Shown here one piece after another: positions 1-9,386 of a DNA stretch of 64,000 nt; the stretch's first letter is position 1; each line of letters begins with the position of its first letter. Made by a program: the position numbers and the translations under genes. The notes beneath the pieces were generated by a model, which was not told the origin of the DNA, did no database searches, and saw only the letters and a program-made list of their open reading frames with translations. Source of the stretch: Aquisalimonas sp. 2447 (lineage in GTDB: Bacteria; Pseudomonadota; Gammaproteobacteria; Nitrococcales; Aquisalimonadaceae); the NCBI RefSeq assembly GCF_012044895.1, contig NZ_CP050695.1, positions 588,501-652,500 of the forward strand. Direction: 5' to 3'.

Positions 1-1085
1 TCCAGCTCTTGCTTGTTGCCGTGATCGCGGGCCTCGCCGCGATGGGGTGGGTCTGGCTCCAGCAGCAGGAAGAGGAGTCCGGCGGTCCGGGCGCCGGTGG
101 CCCCGGGGGCGGCGATGGTGGCGGGACACCCGTGCAGGTGGCCCACGCTGAACGTCGTGCCGTACAGGATGAGGTCCAGGCCGTGGGTACGCTGCTGGCG
201 CGGGAGTCGGTGGAGATCGTCACCGAGGTTGCCGGCCGCATCGTCGAGGCGCCGGTGCGCGAAGGTCAGCAGGTGGAACAGGGCGAGCCCCTGTTCATCC
301 TGGACCAGGTGCGCGAACGGGCCGACCTGCGGGAAGCCATTGCCGAGCGGGATGACGCCAGATCGAAGTACCGGCGGGCCGCGGCACTGTACGAGAACCG
401 CGATGTCCCCGAATCCGAGGTAGATGAGCGCCGTGCGGCCCTGGAGGTGGCCGAGGCGCGCGTGGAAGTGGCGGAGAGCCGAGTTCGGGATCGCACCATC
501 CGCGCGCCCTTCGATGGTGTGGTGGGGTTGCGTGAAGTCAGCCCGGGGGCCTACGTGGAGCCGGGAACCGAGCTGACCACCCTGGATGACCTGTCCGTGG
601 TGCGGCTGGATTTCGCCGTCCCCGAGCGTTTCCTCGCCGGCCTGGTGCCGGGCCTCACCGTTGAGGCGCGCAGTCTCGGTTTCGGTGATCGCGTGTTCGA
701 GGGCACTGTCACGCGGACCGGTTCGCGGGTTGATCCCATCACCCGCACCGTGCGCGTCCAGGCCGAGTTCGACAACGAAGAGCGGCGCCTGCGCGCCGGC
801 ATGTTCCTCACCGCACGCCTGGTCCTGGAGGAACGCGAAGCAGTCATGGTTCCCGAGGAGGCGCTGTTACAGGAGGGGCGCGGCAGCTTCGTGTTCGTCA
901 TCGAGGACGCGACCGCGCGCCGGCTGGAGGTTTCCACCGGCCGGCGCATGGACGGCCGCGTGGAAGTTGTCGGCGATGTCGAACACGGGGACCGGGTCGT
1001 GGTGCGCGGTCTGCAGCGCGTGCGCGATGGCCGTGAGGTCCGGCTGCTGGAGGAGGATGCCGATGGCGATCTCGCAGCCCGGTAA
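1..1085 (+). CDS. RND efflux periplasmic adaptor (membrane fusion protein), 5' end outside window
   Basis: Periplasmic adaptor that couples an inner-membrane RND pump to an outer-membrane channel. The frame is open to the left edge, so the true start is probably upstream; the first in-window start is a TTG at 9. A hydrophobic N-terminal segment (VAVIAGLAAMGWVWL) acts as signal or anchor and is followed by a Gly-rich linker. The split lipoyl (barrel-sandwich) domain is visible as VEIVTEVAGRIVEAPV and, after a helical hairpin, RTIRAPFDGVVG; the beta-barrel and membrane-proximal domains follow. The pump gene starts 24 bp downstream, so the two form an operon. No outer-membrane TolC-type gene follows. 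Substrate cannot be told from sequence. Confidence 0.9.
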   Translation, partial: QLLLVAVIAGLAAMGWVWLQQQEEESGGPGAGGPGGGDGGGTPVQVAHAERRAVQDEVQAVGTLLARESVEIVTEVAGRIVEAPVREGQQVEQGEPLFILDQVRERADLREAIAERDDARSKYRRAAALYENRDVPESEVDERRAALEVAEARVEVAESRVRDRTIRAPFDGVVGLREVSPGAYVEPGTELTTLDDLSVVRLDFAVPERFLAGLVPGLTVEARSLGFGDRVFEGTVTRTGSRVDPITRTVRVQAEFDNEERRLRAGMFLTARLVLEEREAVMVPEEALLQEGRGSFVFVIEDATARRLEVSTGRRMDGRVEVVGDVEHGDRVVVRGLQRVRDGREVRLLEEDADGDLAAR

Positions 1086-1109
1086 TGGTGCCGGCCCGGA
1101 GGACGTACG

Positions 1110-4100
1110 ATGATCATTTCGGACATTTCCGTACGCCGGCCGGTACTGGCCACCGTGGTCAGCCTGCTGATCGTGGTGCTTGGCATCGCCTCGCTGACGC
1201 AGTTGCCGGTGCGCGAGTACCCCAACATCGATCCGCCCATCATCTCCGTGACCACCGAATACGTGGGCGCCGCACCGCAGGTGATCGACACCGAGATTAC
1301 CGAGCGCATCGAGGGTGCCATCAGCCGCGTGGACGGCATCCGTTCAATGAACTCCGAAAGCCGGGATGGCCGCGGTGAGACCACCGTCGAGTTCGAGCTC
1401 GGCCGCGACATCGATAACGCCGCCAATGACGTTCGCGACGCCATCGCCCGCATTGCCGACAACCTGCCCGATGACGCCGAGGCGCCGGTGGTCACCAAGA
1501 CCGAGGCCGACGCCCGGCCGATGATGTGGCTGGCCATGACCTCCGACCGCCTGGACCCCGCGGAGATGAGCGACCTCATCGAGCGCCAGGTGGAGGAGCG
1601 GCTGTCGGTGCTGGAAGGCGTGGCGGACATACGCATCGGCGGCCAGCGACGCTACGCCATGCGCGTGTGGCTGGACCGCCAGGCCATGGCCGCGCGCAAT
1701 GTCACCGTGGACGAGGTCGAGAACGCCCTGCGGCGGAACAACGTGGAATTGCCCGCCGGCCGCGTCGAGTCCCTGATGCGGGACCTCACCGTGCGCACCG
1801 ACACCCGGCTGAGCGAGCCCGGCGAGTTCGAGAACCTGGTGCTGCGTTACCAGGGTGACGTACCCATCCGGCTTGGCGAGGTGGCGCGTGTGGAGCGCGG
1901 CGTGGAGGACGATCGCGCCGTGCTGCGCAACAACCGCGTGCCGGCGGTAGGGCTGGGCATCATCCGCCAGTCCCAGGCCAACGTGATCACGGTCTCCGAC
2001 GCCGTGCAGGAGGAGCTGGAGCGCATCCGGCCGACGCTGCCCGAGGGTGTGGACATCCAGGTCAGCTACGACGAGTCGGTCTTCATCCGCGAGTCCATCC
2101 GCGAGGTGCTGATCACCCTGAGCATTGCCGTGTCGCTGGTGGTGCTGGTGATCTTCGTGTTCCTGCGCTCCTTCCGCGCCACCTTCATACCGGCGGTGAC
2201 CATCCCCGTGGCCGTGATCGGCGCGTTCTCGGTGATGGCGCCGCTGGGCTTCTCCGTGAACGTGCTCACCTTGCTGGCGCTGATCCTGGCCATCGGGCTG
2301 GTGGTGGACGACGCCATCGTCATGCTGGAGAACGTCCAGCGACGGATCGACGACGGCGAGCCCCCCCTGCTGGCTGCCTACCGAGGCGCGCGCCAGGTCG
2401 GTTTCGCCATCGTCGCCACCACGTTGACGCTGATTGCCGTGTTCGTGCCCATTGCCTTCATGGAAGGCAATGTCGGGCGGCTGTTCACCGAGTTCGGCCT
2501 GGTCCTGGCGGCGGCGGTGGCCTTCTCCAGTATCGTTGCGCTCACTCTGGCGCCGGTGCTGTGTTCCAAGTGGCTGCGACCGCCCACCGGCGAAGGGCGT
2601 CTGCACCGGGCCACGGAGCGGTTCTTTGCCGGGCTGACCAACGGCTATCAGGCCGTGCTCAAGCGGGCCCTGGCCATGCCGCTGGTGGTGCTTGCGGCGT
2701 GCGCGGCGGCGGCGCTGATGGCATTGCAGCTGTTCCAGGTGCTGCCGCAGGAGCTCACGCCCACGGAGGATCGCAGCGTCATCATCATCCCCGGCAGTGC
2801 GCCGCAGGGCTCCACCTCTGCCTACACCGACGAGCAGGTGCGGCAGATCGAGGACATGCTCGAGCAGTACGTGGAGCAGGGCGAAGCGTGGCGCGTGTTC
2901 TCCATTATCGGCTTCCGCGGCCGGGTGGACAGTGCCTTCACCATTCTCGGCCTGACGCCCTGGGACGAGCGGGAGCGCTCGCAGCAGGAGATCGCCCAGG
3001 AAATCCGGCCGCAGCTCAACGAGATCCCCGGCATCCGTGCCTTCGCCGTGAACCCGCCCGGGCTTGGCCAGAGCAGCTTCCAGCAGCCGGTGCAGTTCGT
3101 CATCGGCGGCTCCACCTATGATCAGCTCGGCGAATGGAGTGAACGCATCCTCGAGCGTGCCCGGGAGAACCCGGACCTCCAGGGCCTGGATGCCGACTAC
3201 GAGGAGACCCGGCCGCAGCTCAACGTCAGCATCAACCGCGAGCTGGCGGCGGACCTGGACGTCGGCGTCGAGGACGTGGGGCGCACCCTGCAGACCATGC
3301 TTGCCTCGCGGCAGGTCACCAGTTACCTGGACCGGGGGCGCGAGTACGACGTCATCCTCCAGGCCGAGGACGCCGACCGCGCCTCGCCGCAGGACCTGGA
3401 GAACATCTTCGTGCGGGGTGGCAACAGCGACAGCCTGATCCCGCTGTCCAGCCTGCTCAGTCTGGAGGAGATCGGCTCGCCGCCGGTGCTCACCCGGGTC
3501 AACCGCCTGCCATCGGTCACCATTGAGGCGTCCCTGGCCGAGGGGTACGACCTGGGCAGTGCCCTGGAGTACCTGCAGCGCATCGCCGGCGAGGAACTGC
3601 CCGACGAGGCGCAGATCAGCTATCTGGGGCAGTCCCAGGAGTTCATGGAGACCTCCGACGCCATCTACATCACCTTCGCACTGGCGCTGCTGGTAGTGTT
3701 CCTGGTGCTGGCGGCGCAGTTCGAGAGCTTCATCCACCCGGCCATCATCATGGTCTCGGTGCCGCTGGCGGTGACCGGGGCGCTGGGCGCGCTGTTCTTC
3801 ACCGGCATCAGTCTGAACATCTACAGCCAGATCGGCATGATCCTGCTCATCGGCCTGATGGCGAAAAACGGCATTCTCATGGTGGAGTTCGCCAACCAGC
3901 TCCGGGACCAGGGCCGCACCGTGCGCGAGGCGATCCTCGAAGGTGCCACCCTGCGCTTCCGGCCCATCCTGATGACGGCGGTATCCACGGTGTTCGGCGC
4001 CCTGCCGCTGGTGCTCTCCACCGGCGCCGGTGCCGAGAGCCGCGGCGCCATCGGTATCGTCATCATTGGGGGGTTGAGCTTCGCCACCCTGCTGACGCTG

Positions 4101-4214
4101 TTCCTGACTCCGGTTCTCTACGACCTGTTCGCCCGCTTCGCCCGCTCCACCAACGCGGTGAGCCATGATCTCCATGCGCTGGAGGCGGACGAGCGGGCAC
4201 GGGAGCCGGCCTGA
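1110..4214 (+). CDS. RND multidrug efflux permease (AcrB/MexB type)
   Basis: Proton-driven inner-membrane exporter of 1034 residues, the usual length of the HAE1 family. It begins with the typical cytoplasmic/TM1 segment (ISVRRPVLATVVSLL). The proton-relay residues are visible: the paired aspartates in TM4 (GLVVDDAIVMLENV) and the TM10 lysine (GLMAKNGILMVEFANQ). Two large periplasmic porter loops separate TM1-TM2 and TM7-TM8. It lies 24 bp after the adaptor gene and should assemble with it and an outer-membrane channel encoded elsewhere. The sequence favours the branch found in many environmental proteobacteria rather than AcrB itself; the substrate is unknown. Confidence 0.95.
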   Translation: MIISDISVRRPVLATVVSLLIVVLGIASLTQLPVREYPNIDPPIISVTTEYVGAAPQVIDTEITERIEGAISRVDGIRSMNSESRDGRGETTVEFELGRDIDNAANDVRDAIARIADNLPDDAEAPVVTKTEADARPMMWLAMTSDRLDPAEMSDLIERQVEERLSVLEGVADIRIGGQRRYAMRVWLDRQAMAARNVTVDEVENALRRNNVELPAGRVESLMRDLTVRTDTRLSEPGEFENLVLRYQGDVPIRLGEVARVERGVEDDRAVLRNNRVPAVGLGIIRQSQANVITVSDAVQEELERIRPTLPEGVDIQVSYDESVFIRESIREVLITLSIAVSLVVLVIFVFLRSFRATFIPAVTIPVAVIGAFSVMAPLGFSVNVLTLLALILAIGLVVDDAIVMLENVQRRIDDGEPPLLAAYRGARQVGFAIVATTLTLIAVFVPIAFMEGNVGRLFTEFGLVLAAAVAFSSIVALTLAPVLCSKWLRPPTGEGRLHRATERFFAGLTNGYQAVLKRALAMPLVVLAACAAAALMALQLFQVLPQELTPTEDRSVIIIPGSAPQGSTSAYTDEQVRQIEDMLEQYVEQGEAWRVFSIIGFRGRVDSAFTILGLTPWDERERSQQEIAQEIRPQLNEIPGIRAFAVNPPGLGQSSFQQPVQFVIGGSTYDQLGEWSERILERARENPDLQGLDADYEETRPQLNVSINRELAADLDVGVEDVGRTLQTMLASRQVTSYLDRGREYDVILQAEDADRASPQDLENIFVRGGNSDSLIPLSSLLSLEEIGSPPVLTRVNRLPSVTIEASLAEGYDLGSALEYLQRIAGEELPDEAQISYLGQSQEFMETSDAIYITFALALLVVFLVLAAQFESFIHPAIIMVSVPLAVTGALGALFFTGISLNIYSQIGMILLIGLMAKNGILMVEFANQLRDQGRTVREAILEGATLRFRPILMTAVSTVFGALPLVLSTGAGAESRGAIGIVIIGGLSFATLLTLFLTPVLYDLFARFARSTNAVSHDLHALEADERAREPA

Positions 4215-4232
4215 TGTTGCACCGGCGGGGTG

Positions 4233-5405
4233 CTAGCGGGAGTCGGCCGTCACCACTGCTGGCTCCGGATCGATGCCCGCCGCCCTGTCGGTGCCGGCCT
4301 CCCCTTCAAGGGCGGCCACGACCCGGTTCCGTCCGGTCGTCTTGCCCTGGTACAGGCAGGTGTCAGCGCGGCTCACCAACTGGTGGGGTTGCTCGCCGTG
4401 GCGGTGTTGGGCGATACCGGCGGTGACCGAGCATTGCACCCCCGCCAGCGGCTGCTGTTCCACCGCCCGCCTTATGCGCTCACCGATGCGGCTGGCTTCG
4501 TGGGTGTCCGCACTGGGGGCTATGATCAGGAATTCCTCACCACCCCAGCGTGTTACCAGATCCTCCTGGCGCACGCCTTCCGCGAGCCTCGCTGCAACGT
4601 CCACAAGGACTGCATCGCCCACGGCATGACCTTTGGTGTCGTTGATGCGTTTGAACCGGTCGATGTCCAGCAGCAATACCGACAGGGGGCTGGCGTCCTC
4701 GGTGGCCCGGGCCGTCTGCTCCTGCAGGAAGTGCTCGCCGGCCCGGCGGTTGGCAAGCCCGGTGAGCGGGTCGGTGTTGGCCCAGCGCTGCCAGCTCTCC
4801 GCCCGGGCCATGGCGCTGCGGAGTTGGTCCCGCAGCAGGGCGACGGAGGCCACCAGTGCCAGCATCGCCAGCAGGAAGATGTGAACCCGCACCAGCTTCA
4901 TGACCGTCTCGCCGGCGACCAGTGCATGGCTCGCCTCCACGAGCAGCCCCGATCCCGCCAGGATGGCCGAGGCCGTGATGATCAGCAGCCCGAAGAGGAG
5001 GCCGCGGTGCCGGTCGAGAATGCCGACGGTGGCGACGATGAGCAGTGCCACGGCCCAGTAATGGCCGCCGATGAGGTCCAGAAGCCGCTCCTCGATGCTC
5101 CCCGGGCTGTGAAAATGCCACGCCAGACGGCTGAGAACCACGGCCGTGCCGAAGCCCAGCAGCAGCATTTCCATGCTGCGCATGGGTACTGTGCGCCGCC
5201 ACAACGGCACCAGCAGGACCATGCATGCCACGGCAACGGCGGGGTAGACGTAGGCCAGGAACAAGTCCTCTGGAGAGCGGAACCACCAGCTCAGGAGAAC
5301 GATCGCTGCGGCGCAGACCAGCGTCCACGAGTAGACGCGCCGCTTGCTCAGGGCAACGCGGCGGAGCTCGTCGATCCGGCTGCTGGCACTGGTATCCGGC
5401 ACCAT
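4233..5405 (-). CDS. membrane-bound diguanylate cyclase (GGDEF)
   Basis: Makes cyclic di-GMP from two GTP. The N-terminal half carries about six hydrophobic segments and acts as a membrane sensor module of unrecognised type. The C-terminal half is a complete GGDEF domain: it opens with NTDPLTGLANRR, has the metal site LLLDIDRFKRIND, the active-site motif GGEEF, and an inhibitory I-site RQED exactly five residues before it. It should therefore be active and feedback-inhibited. Start choice is uncertain: an in-frame ATG at 5462 would add 19 residues, but the ATG at 5405 has the better upstream purine stretch. It is convergent with the RND operon, with 18 bp between stops. Confidence 0.88.
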   Translation of the reverse strand: MVPDTSASSRIDELRRVALSKRRVYSWTLVCAAAIVLLSWWFRSPEDLFLAYVYPAVAVACMVLLVPLWRRTVPMRSMEMLLLGFGTAVVLSRLAWHFHSPGSIEERLLDLIGGHYWAVALLIVATVGILDRHRGLLFGLLIITASAILAGSGLLVEASHALVAGETVMKLVRVHIFLLAMLALVASVALLRDQLRSAMARAESWQRWANTDPLTGLANRRAGEHFLQEQTARATEDASPLSVLLLDIDRFKRINDTKGHAVGDAVLVDVAARLAEGVRQEDLVTRWGGEEFLIIAPSADTHEASRIGERIRRAVEQQPLAGVQCSVTAGIAQHRHGEQPHQLVSRADTCLYQGKTTGRNRVVAALEGEAGTDRAAGIDPEPAVVTADSR

Positions 5406-5501
5406 TCCCGCCCCTGATATGGAATTCTTATTCGTGTCTCGGGAGTCGAAGGTTCGAACCATACCGGTTCAGGGGCGGAAATTCCGTCGACAAGTTATCA
5501 G

Positions 5502-8201
5502 TCAAGAGGCGTTGCCGGATTCCTCTGCCATGGCCGCGACGCGCTGTTGCAAGGCGCGGGCGATCCGCTCCTGGGGCTGGTCCCCGGTCCCTTCCTGCTC
5601 CAACTCCTCCACGGTGGCCGGGGTGCCGAAGGTGACGGTGACGGGATGGCGGCGCGGCCAGCGGTGCCTGGGCGGCATGGCGGCGTAGGTGCCGTGGATG
5701 TGCACGGGTACGGCAACGGCCGCCTGGGATCGAAGCAACAGCCCGATGCCCGGCTGGAAGGGTTGCAGCTGCCCGTCGGGGGAGCGGCCACCCTCGGCGA
5801 ACCAGGTGAGGCTGTGTCCCCGGCCCAGGGCGGCGGCCGCCAGCCCAAGCGCCGTGGCCGGACCGCCGTAGGGGTCCACGGGCAGGACGTTGGTGCAGCG
5901 GCTCAGCCAGCGCCGGATCGCCGAACTGAACATGATGCCGGTCCAGCCACCCCAATAGAAGCGCGGCACCATGGATTGCGGCAGCGCGGCTGCCAGCGCC
6001 AGGGCATCCAGCGCGCTCTGGTGGTTCGGCACCAGGACCAACGGGCCGTCGGGGAGGTCCGGAACCTCCGGGTGCACGCGCAGCCGGAACCAGGCCCGCA
6101 TGAGCGCCCGATCCATGGTCAGCAGCACCTGTCCGGTTAGGCGCTCATGCCGGCGTTGCGGTTCGAGCAGCGCTAGCTGTGTCTCGTTCAGGAGCAACTC
6201 GGGCTGGCGCAGTTGCTCCTCCAGGGTGGTGCCTGTGGCGGCGGCTTCCTCGGCCTCGGCCACCTCCCGCAGCAGATCGCGGACCGTTTCGATGCGGGCG
6301 AGGGCCTCTTCGGCCAGCAGCACGCCGCAGCGCTCCCGCAGTTCCAGGGTGAGATCCACCCAGCCCAGGGAGTCGACACCGAGGTCCAGGTGCATGCTGC
6401 TGTCAGGGGTCAGGCGCCGGTCCCGGAAGTGCTCGGCCAGGTTGTTCCACACGCGCCGGACCACGCCGATCTGCAGCAGTTGCTGGTCTTCGCCGGCCAT
6501 CTGCTCTTCGGGCAACGGGCCGGGGGCCAGCGCAGCCTGTAGATCACCCCGGGCAAGTTCAGTGAAACGCTCGCGCAGCTTGTGCCGCCGCAGCTTGCCC
6601 AGGCGGGTTCGCGGCAGAGGGTCGGGGCTGACGCGGTAGTGGCCGACCTGGTGGTGGCTGGGCAGGGCGCCGTTGGCCTCGCCCAGGGCTTGCTGCATGC
6701 GGGCCTCTACCTGTTCTGCATCCAGGCCGCGGATGACACTCTGCTCCGGATGCAGCACGGCGGCCAGGCGCCCTTCGTGCTCTAGCACGCCGGCGTCACG
6801 GATGCCGTCCACGGCCACAAGGGCATGTTCCACCCGTTCCGGGTCGATGTTCTCGCCCCCGGGCAGCACGATCATCTCCGAGGCCCGCCCCTCCAGATAG
6901 AGGTAACCGTCGGCATCGAACCGGCCGAGATCCCCGGTGCGGTAGTAGCCGTCTTCGGTGAAGGCCCGGGCGGTCTTGTCCGGGAGCTTCCAGTAGCCGG
7001 CGAACACGTTCGGACCCCGCGCCTGGACCTCACCCAGACCCTGTTCGTCCGGGGTGGCCACCCGGAGGTCGACTCCGGGCAGGGGCAGGCCGGCGGAGCC
7101 GATCCGCACTTTCTCTGGTGGATTGTAGGTCAGGATGGGCGAGGTCTCCGTCAGCCCGTAACCGGTACCCACCTCCCAGCCCAGCGCCTGCAGGCGCTCG
7201 GCCAGATCGGCATCCAGAGCGGCTCCGCCGGCTACCACCAGGCGCAGGGACGGCGCCATGCGCTTGTGCAGGCCGCGAAACAGCAACGGTCCCGCGCGCC
7301 AGCCCAGATACCGCCGTGCCAGGCGGGAGCCCCGCAGCATGCCCTGGAAAAGCAGTCGCGGGATCTTGCCCCTCTCTGCGACGCGATTGTGGATTGCGGC
7401 ATCCAGCGCCTGGTAGAGGCGGGGTACGCCGAGAAGCACCGTGGCGTCCCCTTCACGCATGGCGCGGACAATCTGGGGGCCCAGCACCGAATGCGGCAGC
7501 ACCGTGGTGGCGCCCAGGGCCAGAACCACGATGATGCCGATGGTGAAGGGGTACACGTGGTGAAAGGGAAGCGGGACGAGAATGCGGTCATCCGGGCGGC
7601 CCACTTCCACGCCCAGCAGCCCGCCCGCGTTGGCGGCAATGTTGCCGTGGGTGAGCGGGACGCCCTTGGGCGGGCCCGTGGTGCCGGAGGTATAGAACAG
7701 CGCAGCCTGGTCCGCTGCGGTGATCGAGGGAAGGCGGTCCGGTTCCGGGCGGTCCGCACACCAGGCGCGCCAGCCCTCGGGAGCGTCCGGCGCTGCATCC
7801 AGGTGAATGGCCCTGGGCGGCGCATCCAGTTGCAACTCCTCCAGCCGCCGGGCTGCTTCGCCGGCGGTGAAGACATGGCGAATGCCGCTGTCCTGAATGG
7901 CGTGGGTGAGTTCCGTCGCCGGCATCTGGGTGTCCAGCGGGGTGACCACGGCCCCGGCATCGAGAATGGCCAGGCAGGCGACCATCCACTCGGCGGAATT
8001 GGGGGCCAGCAAGCCCACCGGTTCGCCCCGGGTGATGCCCGCCCGCGCCAGCCCGGCGGACAGGCACTGGCTGGTGAAGCCCAGTTCACGATACCGCCAG
8101 GAGATCAGTTCATCCCGCGTCAGTGCGCGAATGGCGTGACGTTGATCGCCGTCCTCAAGGGCGCGGACCAGCGTCTGCAGCGTCTCCAGGGTATCTGTCA
8201 T
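5502..8201 (-). CDS. acyl-AMP ligase / acyl carrier / acyltransferase fusion
   Basis: An 899-residue three-part protein. Residues 1 to about 540 form an ANL-family adenylating enzyme: AMP-binding motif YTSGTTGPPKG near residue 170, GYGLTE, and YRTGDLGRFDADG. Around residue 610 lies an acyl-carrier-like domain with the phosphopantetheine serine in LGVDSLGW. The C-terminal third is a PlsC-type acyltransferase with the H-x4-D motif NHQSALD near residue 727 and FAEGGRSPDG. The order suggests that a fatty acid is activated, loaded on the built-in carrier and passed to an acceptor such as a lysophospholipid; the acceptor is inference. The open frame extends to 9188, but only the ATG at 8201 gives a normal ANL N-terminus. 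Related architecture: Aas (2-acyl-GPE acyltransferase/acyl-ACP synthetase), with the domain order reversed. Confidence 0.85.
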   Translation of the reverse strand: MTDTLETLQTLVRALEDGDQRHAIRALTRDELISWRYRELGFTSQCLSAGLARAGITRGEPVGLLAPNSAEWMVACLAILDAGAVVTPLDTQMPATELTHAIQDSGIRHVFTAGEAARRLEELQLDAPPRAIHLDAAPDAPEGWRAWCADRPEPDRLPSITAADQAALFYTSGTTGPPKGVPLTHGNIAANAGGLLGVEVGRPDDRILVPLPFHHVYPFTIGIIVVLALGATTVLPHSVLGPQIVRAMREGDATVLLGVPRLYQALDAAIHNRVAERGKIPRLLFQGMLRGSRLARRYLGWRAGPLLFRGLHKRMAPSLRLVVAGGAALDADLAERLQALGWEVGTGYGLTETSPILTYNPPEKVRIGSAGLPLPGVDLRVATPDEQGLGEVQARGPNVFAGYWKLPDKTARAFTEDGYYRTGDLGRFDADGYLYLEGRASEMIVLPGGENIDPERVEHALVAVDGIRDAGVLEHEGRLAAVLHPEQSVIRGLDAEQVEARMQQALGEANGALPSHHQVGHYRVSPDPLPRTRLGKLRRHKLRERFTELARGDLQAALAPGPLPEEQMAGEDQQLLQIGVVRRVWNNLAEHFRDRRLTPDSSMHLDLGVDSLGWVDLTLELRERCGVLLAEEALARIETVRDLLREVAEAEEAAATGTTLEEQLRQPELLLNETQLALLEPQRRHERLTGQVLLTMDRALMRAWFRLRVHPEVPDLPDGPLVLVPNHQSALDALALAAALPQSMVPRFYWGGWTGIMFSSAIRRWLSRCTNVLPVDPYGGPATALGLAAAALGRGHSLTWFAEGGRSPDGQLQPFQPGIGLLLRSQAAVAVPVHIHGTYAAMPPRHRWPRRHPVTVTFGTPATVEELEQEGTGDQPQERIARALQQRVAAMAEESGNAS

Positions 8202-8345
8202 CGGGCATCCTCCGGTTGTATCCGCCCAGACTGCCAGTCTGGATCGCGCAGGCGCTTGATGTGGATCAACGTCCGGCGACGGGGAAGGCCGGGGGACGGT
8301 TCCTGTGCAAGAATGACCCGGGTCGACCACATGCGGAGGATCATC

Positions 8346-9104
8346 ATGACGGGCACCATTCTCATCACCGGGGGCACATCCGGTTTCGGCGCCGCCACCG
8401 CGCAGCGCTTCAGCGAGCAGGGCTGGAAGGTCATCATCACAGGCCGCCGCGGGGACCGGCTGCAGGCCATGCAGGAGCAGCTCGGCGGCCCCGAGCGGGT
8501 GCACACCCTGCAGTTCGACATCAGCGACCGCGCCGCCACCGAGCAGGCCATGACCAGTCTGCCCGAGGCGTTTGCCGACGTGGACGTGCTGGTCAACAAC
8601 GCCGGCCTGGCTCTTGGCCGCGAGCCCGCCCACGAGTGCAGCATGGACGAGTGGGAGACCATGGTGGACACCAACATCAAGGGCCTTCTCTGCGCCACCC
8701 GCTGCATTCTTCCCGGGATGGTGGAGCGCAACCGCGGCCACGTGGTGAACCTTGGTTCCGTGGCCGGCAACTGGCCCTACCCCGGCGGCAATGTCTACTG
8801 CGGCACCAAGGCGTTCGTGCAGCAGTTCAGCCGCGCCATGCGCTCCGACCTCCAGGGCACTCGCGTGCGCGTCACCAACTTGGAGCCCGGCCTGTGCGAG
8901 ACCGAGTTCTCCGTGGTGCGCTTCCGCGGCGACCAGGACAAGGCGGACAGCCTCTACGAAGGCAACGACCCCATGCTCCCCGAGGACATTGCCGAGATCA
9001 TCTGGTGGGTCACCAGCCTCCCGGCCCGGGTCAACGTCAACAGCCTCGAGGTCATGCCCGTCACCCAGAGCTGGAACCCGCTGGCGGTGAAGCCGGTGAG
9101 ATGA
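8346..9104 (+). CDS. ydfG: YdfG-like NADP-dependent 3-hydroxy acid dehydrogenase (SDR)
   Basis: Classical short-chain dehydrogenase of 252 residues. The cofactor loop reads TGGTSGFG, followed by TGRRGDR (arginines suit NADPH), NNAG, the catalytic Ser in NLGSVAG and the YCGTK Tyr-Lys pair. Long stretches match E. coli YdfG as I remember it, including LVNNAGLALG, ILPGMVERN, WPYPGGNVY and the tail LEVMPVTQSW. YdfG oxidises L-allo-threonine and serine and reduces malonic semialdehyde. Start: ATG at 8346, preceded by GGAGG at about 8336. It is divergent from the ligase fusion with about 145 bp between the starts. Confidence 0.88.
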   Translation: MTGTILITGGTSGFGAATAQRFSEQGWKVIITGRRGDRLQAMQEQLGGPERVHTLQFDISDRAATEQAMTSLPEAFADVDVLVNNAGLALGREPAHECSMDEWETMVDTNIKGLLCATRCILPGMVERNRGHVVNLGSVAGNWPYPGGNVYCGTKAFVQQFSRAMRSDLQGTRVRVTNLEPGLCETEFSVVRFRGDQDKADSLYEGNDPMLPEDIAEIIWWVTSLPARVNVNSLEVMPVTQSWNPLAVKPVR

Positions 9105-9136
9105 AGACGTAGTCCCCGACATTGCCGATGGCACAC

Positions 9137-9223
9137 GTAGGGTGCATCTTGATGCACCGTCCCCGACAGGCCGGCCGCGGTGGTCCATCCGCGGCCGTCA
9201 CGGTGCATCAAGATGCACCCTAC
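9137..9223. repeat. REP-like palindrome pair (GTAGGG head)
   Basis: Two identical 22-bp arms in opposite orientation, 9137-9158 and 9202-9223, separated by 43 bp. Each arm starts GTAGG and contains the hairpin GGTGCATC-TT-GATGCACC. The same 22-bp arm pair recurs at 50041-50129. A GTAG head plus a palindrome, arranged as an inverted pair, is the layout of REP doublets mobilised by RAYT transposases. Confidence 0.75.
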
Positions 9224-9238
9224 TGTCCGGTCCCGCGC

Positions 9239-9259
9239 GGGAGCGACGTCAGTCGCGAC
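9239..9259. repeat. single degenerate REP-like unit
   Basis: Bases 9239-9259 (core GAGCGACGTCAGTCGCGAC) resemble the GTGGGAGCGACGTGAGTCGCG arm found at 50171-50256, but without a partner arm. The rest of the 9105-9386 gap holds no gene that I can recognise; it ends with the GAAGGAGGG ribosome binding site of pncA. Confidence 0.5.
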
Positions 9260-9386
9260 ATCACCCTGACACTTCGTCCCCACACACCGCCCCGCCCCCT
9301 TGTGACCTCTTCCCACCACCCTGATACTCACCCATAGGAACACCCCACCGACGACGGACCGCATCATCTCCGAAGGAGGGCGATGC

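Noticed and set aside
1344-4175. Long open frame (943 codons) on the minus strand opposite the RND pump
   Set aside because: Shadow of the GC-rich coding frame; His/Gln/Gly-rich translation without any family motif. The same holds for the very long minus frames opposite nrdJa (11258-14938), the carboxylase (30768-34493), ftsH (52198-54738), nuoD (58924-60165), nuoF (60096-61985) and nuoG (61973-63886).
8202-9188. N-terminal extension of the acyl ligase fusion
   Set aside because: It is the antisense of the YdfG-like gene. The ANL domain starts normally at 8201.
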